A stretch of 8,071 bases of DNA from Anaerolineae bacterium. Its GTDB lineage: Bacteria > Chloroflexota > Anaerolineae > UBA4142. How positions within the stretch are numbered: the stretch's first letter is position 1; every line of letters starts with the position of its first letter. The DNA lies in the NCBI GenBank assembly GCA_026417715.1, contig JAOACU010000128.1:1-8071 (forward strand), written 5' to 3'. Below are positions 1 to 4,608 of this stretch, piece by piece. A program made the translations under genes and the position numbers. The notes under the pieces are model-generated. The model did no database searches. It saw nothing but the letters and a program-made list of their open reading frames with translations, and was not told the origin of the DNA.

Positions 1-89
1 GCAGTGAGCGTCGTTTTGCCATGATCCACGTGTCCAATCGTGCCAACGTTGACATGCGGTTTGGTGCGTTCAAATTTCGGTTTTGCCAT
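1..89 (-). CDS. tuf: Elongation factor Tu, N-terminal fragment cut by window edge
   Basis: This is the first 29 codons of EF-Tu, the GTPase that delivers aminoacyl-tRNA to the ribosome A site. The visible protein begins MAKPKFERTKPHVNVGTIGH and continues into VDHGKTTLT. It contains the complete G1/P-loop (GHVDHGKT, residues 19-26) that binds the GTP phosphates. The ATG at 87-89 has a perfect AGGAGG Shine-Dalgarno at 95-100 with a 5-nt spacer, as expected for a highly translated gene. It lies 18 bp downstream of tRNA-Thr(GGT), so it is probably cotranscribed with the tRNA cluster, as in the thr-tyr-gly-thr-tufB operon of E. coli. The rest of the gene lies beyond base 1, so this is a partial gene and not a pseudogene. 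Confidence 0.96.
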   Translation of the reverse strand, partial: MAKPKFERTKPHVNVGTIGHVDHGKTTLT

Positions 90-107
90 AATTTCCTCCT
101 GAGAGAG

Positions 108-183
108 TGGAGCCCCTGCTGGGATTTGAACCCAGGACCTCCTCATTACCAATGAGGTGCTCTGCCACCTGAGCTACAAGGGC
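108..183 (-). tRNA. tRNA-Thr (anticodon GGT)
   Basis: A full cloverleaf can be drawn. The acceptor stem is GCCCTTG/CAGGGGC with one T-G pair. The anticodon stem CCTCA/TGAGG encloses the loop TTGGTAA, giving anticodon GGT (bases 148-150), which reads ACC/ACT. The T arm has the loop GTTCAAA. The discriminator is T and the CCA end is encoded (bases 108-110), unlike in the other two tRNAs here. It sits directly before tuf, the position of thrT in the E. coli tufB operon. Length is 76 nt including CCA. Confidence 0.96.
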
Positions 184-219
184 AGATTTATGATCCGAAT
201 TTATCTAATGCAGATTTAT
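182..219. repeat. 10-bp direct repeat bracketing the 3' end of the HTH gene
   Basis: The sequence GCAGATTTAT occurs at 182-191 and again at 210-219, separated by 18 bp. The left copy covers the stop codon of the HTH gene and the first two bases of tRNA-Thr(GGT). The right copy lies in codons for residues near the C-terminus. It could be a trace of an insertion or deletion next to the tRNA, or slippage in AT-rich sequence. At 10 bp, chance cannot be excluded. Confidence 0.45.
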
Positions 220-454
220 ACCATTCACTCTCGGGTTCTTTGATCGTAAAAGGATCGCCTTGGGGATTATGCTTGACGTAATTTGCCTCATCCCGACATC
301 GTCGCGAAATCCCGTAACGCTCCATCCAGTAAACCACTTTGTTTACCGAACAGCCCAACTTGGTAGCGATTTCTGCCAACGAAAGGTATTCGTGGAGATA
401 CAGTCGCTCCAACTGCTCTTTGCTAATTGGTTGCCCGCGTTGGAACAGCGCCAT
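188..454 (-). CDS. Small helix-turn-helix protein between tRNA genes, possibly truncated
   Basis: This is an 88-residue basic protein of unknown function. Residues about 11-50 form a helix-turn-helix of the sigma-like/Trp-repressor style (LSLAEIATKLGCSVNKVVYWMERYGI), followed by an SRRCRDEANYVKHNPQGDPF segment. From memory, this HTH plus 'NPxGDPF' pattern starts longer hypothetical proteins, resembling intron or homing endonuclease DNA-binding modules, in Chloroflexota and candidate phyla. Here it ends soon afterwards with KSALDKFGS, so a C-terminal domain may have been lost. I chose ATG 454 because AAAGG lies 7 nt upstream; a TTG at 475 would add seven residues. The gene fills the slot where tRNA-Gly normally sits, and its TAA ends 4 nt before the mature 5' end of tRNA-Thr(GGT). 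It could act as a DNA-binding regulator or be a remnant of a mobile endonuclease. Confidence 0.72.
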   Translation of the reverse strand: MALFQRGQPISKEQLERLYLHEYLSLAEIATKLGCSVNKVVYWMERYGISRRCRDEANYVKHNPQGDPFTIKEPESEWYKSALDKFGS

Positions 455-461
455 TCCACGA

Positions 462-466
462 CCTTT
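462..466 (-). promoter_or_regulatory. Shine-Dalgarno that decides the HTH gene start
   Basis: On the minus strand AAAGG lies 7 nt before ATG 454. The upstream in-frame TTG at 475 has no comparable site, so the ATG is preferred. The site is about 30 nt downstream of the tRNA-Tyr 3' end, so it would remain on the mRNA after tRNA processing. Confidence 0.5.
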
Positions 467-467
467 A

Positions 468-490
468 ATCTGCAATCGGCAATCTAAAAT
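468..490. repeat. AT-rich intergenic repeat unit (AATCTGCAATC type)
   Basis: The stretch starts AATCTGCAATCGGCAATC and continues into TAAAAT. It shares its words with the inverted-repeat arms at 599-649 between tRNA-Thr(TGT) and tRNA-Tyr. Such simple 8-10-nt reiterations are common intergenic filler in Chloroflexota, from general knowledge. It overlaps the possible TTG start of the HTH gene, which further favours the downstream ATG. Confidence 0.5.
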
Positions 491-496
491 TTCGTG

Positions 497-580
497 TGGG
501 GAGGGTGAGGTTCGAACTCACATAGCCCTATGGCATCGATTTTACAGACCGACGCGACTCACCACCTTCGCCGCCTCCCC
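497..580 (-). tRNA. tRNA-Tyr (anticodon GTA)
   Basis: This is an 84-nt class II tRNA. The acceptor stem is GGGGAGG/CCTCCCC. The anticodon stem TCGGT/ATCGA holds the loop CTGTAAA, giving anticodon GTA. A long variable arm contains a small ATAG/CTAT stem, as required for bacterial tRNA-Tyr. The T stem is GTGAG/CTCAC with loop TTCGAAC. The discriminator is A, and CCA is not encoded because CAC follows. It is the second tRNA of the Thr-Tyr-Thr-tuf operon. Confidence 0.96.
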
Positions 581-598
581 AAGTGGATTTTCGATTTT

Positions 599-649
599 CG
601 ATTGCGGATTTTAGATTTTGTGCGATCCGAAATCTACAATCTGCAATCG
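599..649. repeat. Imperfect 20-bp inverted repeat between tRNA-Thr and tRNA-Tyr
   Basis: The arms 599-618 and 630-649 are complementary at 18 of 20 positions, with an 11-nt loop. Both arms are built from the words GATTGC and TAGATTT. The adjoining bases 586-600 add further GATTTTCGATTTTCG copies. In the primary transcript it would form a hairpin in the 73-nt spacer between two tRNAs, where processing enzymes act. It lacks a T-tract after the stem, so I do not call it a terminator. It may be only a repeat element. Confidence 0.6.
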
Positions 650-653
650 GTAG

Positions 654-726
654 AGCCGACGCTCGGACTTGAACCGAGAACCGATGGTTTACAAAACCAT
701 TGCTCTGCCGATTGAGCTACGTCGGC
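654..726 (-). tRNA. tRNA-Thr (anticodon TGT)
   Basis: A 73-nt cloverleaf. The acceptor stem GCCGACG/CGTCGGC is fully paired. The anticodon stem ATGGT/ACCAT has the loop TTTGTAA, giving anticodon TGT, which reads ACA and wobble ACN codons. The T loop is GTTCAAG and the discriminator is T, as in the other tRNA-Thr here. CCA is not encoded. Its 5' end lies only 3 nt after the stop codon of the HNH gene, so it has no promoter of its own and must be released from a longer transcript. Confidence 0.96.
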
Positions 727-729
727 GTC

Positions 730-1134
730 TTATCTGTTAGGTCTTCCGTTGCCTCTGTTCAAGGCACGGAAATTTGCAGTCAACGAGTGGCAATTGGGAC
801 AAAGTAATCTTAGGTTTTCTTCGCGGTTATCGAATGCGTCCCCATTTATGTGATCCACTTCGAGTGGAACAGATTGCGTTAATGGATGACGCATAGACCA
901 ACCACATATAGAGCATTTATCGCCGTACTTTTCTCGTAGATACCTCTTGATATGGTTCGAGATGCCAAACTTGCCACTAGCGCCAGATTCTAAACCAGCG
1001 TGCCACCGGCGAATATATTCCTGATACTCAAAGTTCTGTTGACACTGGTTGGAGAAAAATTTGTATGTGGGACGCGCCACCTCTCGACCGCATCCGCATA
1101 GACAAAGCGCTCTTGGCTTTTTGGGTGTCGGCAT
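730..1134 (-). CDS. HNH endonuclease family protein
   Basis: This 134-residue protein carries an HNH (beta-beta-alpha-metal) nuclease domain in its C-terminal half. The metal-binding and catalytic set is visible: C74-x2-C77, LEVDHING (D94, H95), N107 and LLCPNCHSLT (C112, C115, H116). The four cysteines suit a structural zinc and H95/N107/H116 the HNH triad. The N-terminus has a second cysteine cluster (CLCGCGRE, residues 11-18, plus C31), probably a zinc knuckle. Small proteins like this are known as phage or free-standing homing-type nucleases. ATG 1134 is chosen because GGGAGG lies 8 nt upstream; the open frame continues further upstream, but that part is antisense to the ABC permease. The TAA stop is 3 nt before tRNA-Thr(TGT). 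A consensus-matching promoter lies about 80 bp upstream. The target is unknown. Confidence 0.9.
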   Translation of the reverse strand: MPTPKKPRALCLCGCGREVARPTYKFFSNQCQQNFEYQEYIRRWHAGLESGASGKFGISNHIKRYLREKYGDKCSICGWSMRHPLTQSVPLEVDHINGDAFDNREENLRLLCPNCHSLTANFRALNRGNGRPNR

Positions 1135-1142
1135 CTGTGGTG

Positions 1143-1148
1143 CCTCCC
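1143..1148 (-). promoter_or_regulatory. Shine-Dalgarno fixing the HNH gene start
   Basis: GGGAGG on the minus strand lies 8 nt before ATG 1134. It rules out the longer in-frame extension, which would run through the promoter and into the antisense of the permease gene. Confidence 0.75.
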
Positions 1149-1218
1149 AATTAAACACACTTTGCAAAGCGACGTGGCTTTCAGTTGGCCACTCTATGCC
1201 AGCATCAGAGCGCGTCAA

Positions 1219-1247
1219 ATTATATACGCGCTTGGCGAAATTGTCAA
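1219..1247 (-). promoter_or_regulatory. Perfect-consensus sigma70 promoter of the HNH-tRNA-tuf operon
   Basis: On the minus strand TTGACA (1242-1247) and TATAAT (1219-1224) are separated by exactly 17 bp. Both hexamers match consensus at every position. Transcription would start near base 1212 and run through a leader of about 78 nt (including a GTGGC/GCCAC stem) into the HNH gene, the three tRNAs and tuf. Only 3 nt separate the HNH gene from the first tRNA, so this is the only promoter I can see for the tRNAs. Its strength fits a stable-RNA/tuf operon better than a lone endonuclease gene. Confidence 0.85.
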
Positions 1248-1259
1248 AAAAACTTGTTG

Positions 1260-2387
1260 CTACCCCAACCACTTGCGGAACGCGAGCGCGCTCACCACAA
1301 AGACGGTGAGACTGAACACCGCGAGCGGAATCGCCTGATTCCACAAGGCAACGATTCCAACTCCTTTGACAATGATGGTGCGGATGATCACCAAAAAGTA
1401 TGTGATGGGAAAAAGATACCCTGTGTAGTTGGCAAGCCAAGGCATATTCTCGCGCGGCACGAGAAAACCCGACAAGATGAGCATCGGCAAGATAACGAAT
1501 GCCGCCAATTGCATCGCTTGCATCTGTGTTCGCGAGACCGTCGAGATGAGAATTCCTAGTCCCAACGAGCCGAGCAGGAAAATCAGCGCGAGTACGAAGA
1601 GCAACACGGCGCTCCCTTTTACCTCGACGCGGAACCAGAACGATGCAACCACAAGTGTAATGCCGACGTTGAGAATCGCAAGGATGAGGAACGGCAGAAT
1701 TTTACCCAGCATCAATTCCCACGCCTTGATCGGTGTGACGATGAGTTGCTCCATCGTCCCCTGTTCGCGCTCGCGCACAATAGCAAACGCCGTCAGGAAC
1801 AACGTTTGCATTTGCAAAATCGCCGCGAGCAAACCGGGCACCATAAAGTTGATGCGCTTCATATCGGGATTGTAGAGCAGACGCGCGCGCAGATCAATCG
1901 GCAATGCCAAGCCGCCAGTCATACCGAGCGCGCCTAATTGCTGACTGATGATTTCCACTGATGCGGCTTGCCCGATGGATTGCGCAACCAACAGCGCGGT
2001 CTGCGCAACGGTGGGATCAGAGCCGTCAATGAAAACCTGCACCGCCGCCGAACGATTGCCCGCAAGACGTGTACCGAAATCCGGCGGGATGATGATGCCG
2101 ACGCGCGCGTCGCCGCGATCAATCCATTGGAGCATCTCATCGGGATTGTTCACGTGACCGACGAACTTGAAATCACCGGTCTGCCAAAAGCGATCCAGAA
2201 ACCGGCGACTCGCCGCGCTGAGCGATTGGTCGTACACGACCGTCGGAATGTCTTTGATGTCAACGGCAATCGCATAGCCCAACAGCAAGAGCAATGTGAC
2301 CGGCATTATCAAGATGATGATGAGCGTGCGTGGATCGCGCCAGATGTGAATGAACTCTTTGCGCATAATCGTCCACATTCGTCTCAT
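1260..2387 (-). CDS. ABC-2 type transporter permease (YbhS/YbhR/YhhJ-like)
   Basis: This 375-residue integral membrane protein is the translocation subunit of a type V (ABC-2) exporter. TM1 (about residues 22-42) is followed by a large extracytoplasmic domain (about 43-180), then five more helices at about 182-204, 229-250, 260-282, 292-311 and 350-369. The segment EREQGTMEQLIVTPI (206-220), just after TM2, is the conserved cytoplasmic coupling-helix region that contacts the ATPases. The ATG overlaps the ATPase stop by 4 bp (ATGA), and GGAGG lies 4 nt upstream, indicating translational coupling. It is the last gene of the efflux operon. Related loci often carry two permeases; only one is seen here, so it would act as a homodimer or pair with a permease encoded elsewhere. 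Substrate unknown; drugs or lipophilic compounds are likely from family context. Confidence 0.93.
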   Translation of the reverse strand: MRRMWTIMRKEFIHIWRDPRTLIIILIMPVTLLLLLGYAIAVDIKDIPTVVYDQSLSAASRRFLDRFWQTGDFKFVGHVNNPDEMLQWIDRGDARVGIIIPPDFGTRLAGNRSAAVQVFIDGSDPTVAQTALLVAQSIGQAASVEIISQQLGALGMTGGLALPIDLRARLLYNPDMKRINFMVPGLLAAILQMQTLFLTAFAIVREREQGTMEQLIVTPIKAWELMLGKILPFLILAILNVGITLVVASFWFRVEVKGSAVLLFVLALIFLLGSLGLGILISTVSRTQMQAMQLAAFVILPMLILSGFLVPRENMPWLANYTGYLFPITYFLVIIRTIIVKGVGIVALWNQAIPLAVFSLTVFVVSALAFRKWLG

Positions 2388-3358
2388 AGTGCCTCCGTTC
2401 TGAATGCCGCGCGCACACGCGCGCGTCGTTCGACTTCGATGAGTGAAATGAACACATCCTCCAACGATGGCTCGATGGGTTCGATACGATTCACGTGGAT
2501 ACCGCGCGCGGTGAGCGCATCGGTCAGCGCAGGAATCAACCTTGCTGCATCCGACACATCAAGCATCGCGTGCGCCAGCAATCCTTTGGCGATGACTTCT
2601 TGCACGCCGGGAATTTGGCGTAACACTTCCATCGCTTCGACAATCGGTTGGGCATCCACTTCGATAAGCGTACCGGGCATTTGCGTTTTGAGCACGTCGG
2701 GTTCACCTTCCGCGATGATTTTGCCATCGAACATCAGCGCGACGCGATTGCAACGTTCGGCTTCATCCATGTAATGCGTCGTCACGAAAGTCGTCACGCC
2801 TTCACCCGCAAGCGCGTAGATCATCTCCCAAAAGTGCCGACGTGATACGGGATCCACACCTGCCGTCGGTTCATCGAGGAACAATACCTTGGGACGATGC
2901 ACGATAGCACATCCCAACGCAAGGCGTTGCTTCCACGCACCCGAAAGCGTACTGACGCGCGCATTCTCGCGTCCAACCAAGCCCGCCATCGCGATCAATT
3001 CACTCACACGCGCGGTGACCGCGTGTCGCGGTACGCCATAGATGTTGGCGTAAAAATCCAGATTCTCGCGCGCGGTCAAATCATCGTACAGCGCGAACTT
3101 TTGCGCCATATAGCCGATGCGCGACTTGATCGCCTCCGATTGCGTGCGAATATCCAAATCCAACACACGTCCTTTGCCCGCAGTGGGAGTGAGCACACCG
3201 CACAACATTCGAATCGTTGTGGTTTTGCCACTACCGTTTGGACCAAGAAAGCCGAAGATTTCGCCTTCCTCGATGTGGAAAGTGACTTGATTGACAGCGG
3301 TGAAATCGCCAAACTTTTTAGTGAGGTCTTGCACTTGTACTGCGCGCGCTTTAGCCAT
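2384..3358 (-). CDS. ABC exporter ATPase subunit with atypical signature motif
   Basis: A 324-residue nucleotide-binding subunit. It has Walker A GPNGSGKTT (39-47), Q-loop Q86 (IGYMAQ), Walker B LFLDEP (159-164, catalytic E163), D-loop GVDP (167-170) and an intact H-loop His (TTHYMDEAE, H195). The signature is LSGAW (138-142) instead of LSGGQ/LSGGM. The C-terminal about 100 residues form the regulatory tail common in YbhF/CcmA-like ATPases, ending PSLEDVFISLIE. I chose ATG 3358, preceded by GGAG 7 nt upstream; the frame extends 14 codons further, but only inside the previous gene. It overlaps the upstream ATPase gene by 8 bp and the permease by 4 bp. It resembles the second half of the fused double ATPase YbhF, encoded here as its own gene. 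Confidence 0.94.
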   Translation of the reverse strand: MAKARAVQVQDLTKKFGDFTAVNQVTFHIEEGEIFGFLGPNGSGKTTTIRMLCGVLTPTAGKGRVLDLDIRTQSEAIKSRIGYMAQKFALYDDLTARENLDFYANIYGVPRHAVTARVSELIAMAGLVGRENARVSTLSGAWKQRLALGCAIVHRPKVLFLDEPTAGVDPVSRRHFWEMIYALAGEGVTTFVTTHYMDEAERCNRVALMFDGKIIAEGEPDVLKTQMPGTLIEVDAQPIVEAMEVLRQIPGVQEVIAKGLLAHAMLDVSDAARLIPALTDALTARGIHVNRIEPIEPSLEDVFISLIEVERRARVRAAFRTEAL

Positions 3359-4292
3359 TGTTGTACTCCGATTCGCGTTCAGCGAGATGCATAAACACAT
3401 CCTCCATCGAAGGACGAATCGTCCGCAACGTTAACACCTGCGCGCCCTCCGCTTTCAGTCGCGCGTCGAGTTGCGCGCACACCGCATCGGGATTCGTCGC
3501 GAGGATGTGAAGACGATCACCGAAAATTTGTACGCTTTCGATTCCTTCCACTTGACGCGCGACGGTTTGCATCACCTTGCGCGGACGCGCCTTGAGTTCG
3601 ATCACCGCGCGTTGCGGCAATTGGATCAAGTCAGTTGGCGTGCCGATATGGAGCAAGCGTCCGTTCATCAAAAAGCCCACACGGTTACAACGTTCGGCTT
3701 CATCCATATACGGTGTGGTCACGAGAATAGTGACGCGTTCGCGTATCAAGTCGTACAAAATGCGCCACAATTCGCGGCGCGATACAGGATCAACACCTGT
3801 GGTGGGTTCATCGAGCAACAGTACTTGCGGTTCGTGAATCAACGTGCACGCGAGCGCGAGTTTCTTTTTCATCCCACCTGAAAGATGTTCGGCGCGACGA
3901 TTTTGAAATTCAGTCAGGCGGCTGAACTCGAGCAGTTGCGTCATTCGCTTGGCGCGACGCGCGGCAGGCACATCGTAGAGGTCAGCAAAAAAGTTCAGAT
4001 TTTCGCGCACACTCAAATCGGGATAGAGACTGAACGCTTGCGGCATATACCCCAGCCGCACGCGCACTTGTTCGATTTGCTTCACTACGTCGAATCCTGC
4101 GACGCGTGCGGTGCCTTCGGTGGGTTCAATCGCGCCACACAACATCCGCAGTGTCGTGGTCTTGCCCGCGCCGTCGGGTCCCACGAGTCCAAAGATTTCG
4201 CCGCGCGACACTTGAAGGTCGAGATGATCAACGGCGGTCAGCGCGCCAAAGCGTCGCGTCAGTTGTTGGATTTCGATTGCGTAATCGTTCAC
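3351..4292 (-). CDS. ABC exporter ATPase subunit lacking the H-loop histidine
   Basis: A 313-residue ATPase that resembles the first half of YbhF. Numbered from the GTG start: Walker A GPDGAGKTT (38-46), Q-loop Q85, normal signature LSGGM (137-141), Walker B LLLDEP (158-163), D-loop GVDP. The H-loop reads TTPYMDEAE, so the expected His is Pro194. The C-terminal tail ends PSMEDVFMHLAE. I prefer GTG 4292 because AGGAG lies 5 nt upstream; ATG 4307 adds five residues but has its GGAG directly abutting it. The gene follows the repeat block and overlaps the next ATPase by 8 bp. It probably forms a heterodimer with that subunit on the cytoplasmic face of the permease. Confidence 0.92.
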   Translation of the reverse strand: MNDYAIEIQQLTRRFGALTAVDHLDLQVSRGEIFGLVGPDGAGKTTTLRMLCGAIEPTEGTARVAGFDVVKQIEQVRVRLGYMPQAFSLYPDLSVRENLNFFADLYDVPAARRAKRMTQLLEFSRLTEFQNRRAEHLSGGMKKKLALACTLIHEPQVLLLDEPTTGVDPVSRRELWRILYDLIRERVTILVTTPYMDEAERCNRVGFLMNGRLLHIGTPTDLIQLPQRAVIELKARPRKVMQTVARQVEGIESVQIFGDRLHILATNPDAVCAQLDARLKAEGAQVLTLRTIRPSMEDVFMHLAERESEYNNG

Positions 4293-4297
4293 TCGCT

Positions 4298-4302
4298 CTC
4301 CT
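4298..4302 (-). promoter_or_regulatory. Shine-Dalgarno favouring the GTG start of the first ATPase
   Basis: AGGAG on the minus strand lies 5 nt before GTG 4292. It falls inside the codons that would be used if translation began at ATG 4307. This supports the GTG without proving it. Confidence 0.5.
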
Positions 4303-4330
4303 GACATCTCCGTTTACCGTGTGCAAGGAG

Positions 4331-4380
4331 TGGAGAAGGCAGAAGAAGGCTTGAGAGGGCTTGAGAAGGCGAAGAAGGGA
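4331..4380. repeat. Purine-rich 10-bp tandem repeat (GAGAAGGC type)
   Basis: Five consecutive 10-bp units follow the pattern nnGAGAAGGC on the plus strand (for example TGGAGAAGGC, AGAAGAAGGC, TTGAGAGGGC). They are the approximate reverse complement of the GCCTTCTnn units at 4403-4585, so together the two blocks form a long imperfect inverted repeat in the only large gap of the ABC operon. Confidence 0.75.
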
Positions 4381-4391
4381 CAAAAGGCGGT

Positions 4392-4405
4392 GAGGGCACG
4401 CCCTC
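4392..4405. repeat. Palindrome at the centre of the purine/pyrimidine repeat block
   Basis: GAGGGC, two bases and GCCCTC form a 6-bp palindrome, or a 5-bp stem with a 4-nt loop. An outer AAGGC/GCCTT pairing (4384-4388 with 4407-4411) extends it. It marks the switch from purine-rich to pyrimidine-rich units and could seed a long hairpin in the mRNA. No T-tract follows on the transcribed strand, so it is not a standard terminator. Confidence 0.5.
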
Positions 4406-4585
4406 TGCCTTCCTAACGCCTTCTATGCCCTCTGATGCCTTCTATGCCCTCTGTTGCCATCTACGCCTTCTATGCCCTCTGTTGCCTTCTACGCCTTCTA
4501 TGCCCTCTGTTGCCTTCTACGCCTTCTATGCCCTCTGTTGCCTTCTATGCCTTCTGATGCCCTCTGCACCTTCTGATACCATCTG
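4403..4585. repeat. Pyrimidine-rich tandem repeat with a 28-bp higher-order unit
   Basis: Degenerate 9-10-bp units such as TATGCCCTC, TGTTGCCTTC and TACGCCTTC fill this stretch. Three of them make a 28-bp unit repeated four times without interruption (4443-4470, 4471-4498, 4499-4526, 4527-4554). Copies 2 and 3 are identical and copies 1 and 4 differ by one base each. A 19-bp partial copy precedes them at 4424-4442. There are no unique spacers. The block lies just after the lipoprotein adaptor gene and before the ATPases, and would be transcribed as purine-rich RNA. It has the look of a variable-number tandem repeat. Confidence 0.88.
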
Positions 4586-4608
4586 CCCGTTAAACAAATA
4601 CCTACCGA

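Noticed and set aside
184..496. Hidden or degenerate tRNA-Gly between tRNA-Tyr and tRNA-Thr(GGT)
   Set aside because: I looked for a GGTTCRA-type T-arm and a matching acceptor stem on the minus strand and found none.
654..726. Intron or split in a tRNA gene caused by the adjacent HNH gene
   Set aside because: All three tRNAs fold as complete cloverleaves without insertions, so the HNH gene is free-standing and not inside a tRNA intron.
1246..1269. Possible intrinsic terminator after the permease gene
   Set aside because: A GTTG/CAAC stem of only 4 bp with a 6-nt loop precedes seven Ts on the minus strand. It is too weak to call, and the T-run overlaps the -35 region of the tRNA-tuf promoter.
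1135..1440. Upstream in-frame extension of the HNH gene to base 1440
   Set aside because: It would overlap the permease gene in another frame, cross the promoter at 1219-1247 and ignore the strong Shine-Dalgarno before ATG 1134. The extension has no HNH-like or other recognisable features.
1968..2774. Long plus-strand open frame of 268 codons
   Set aside because: It is the shadow of the permease and ATPase genes on the minus strand, spans their junction, and has no recognisable domain. Other plus-strand frames in this window are of the same kind.
4424..4554. CRISPR-like periodicity of the 28-bp repeats
   Set aside because: The 28-bp copies are directly adjacent with no unique spacers, are built from 9-10-bp subunits, and no cas gene is present.
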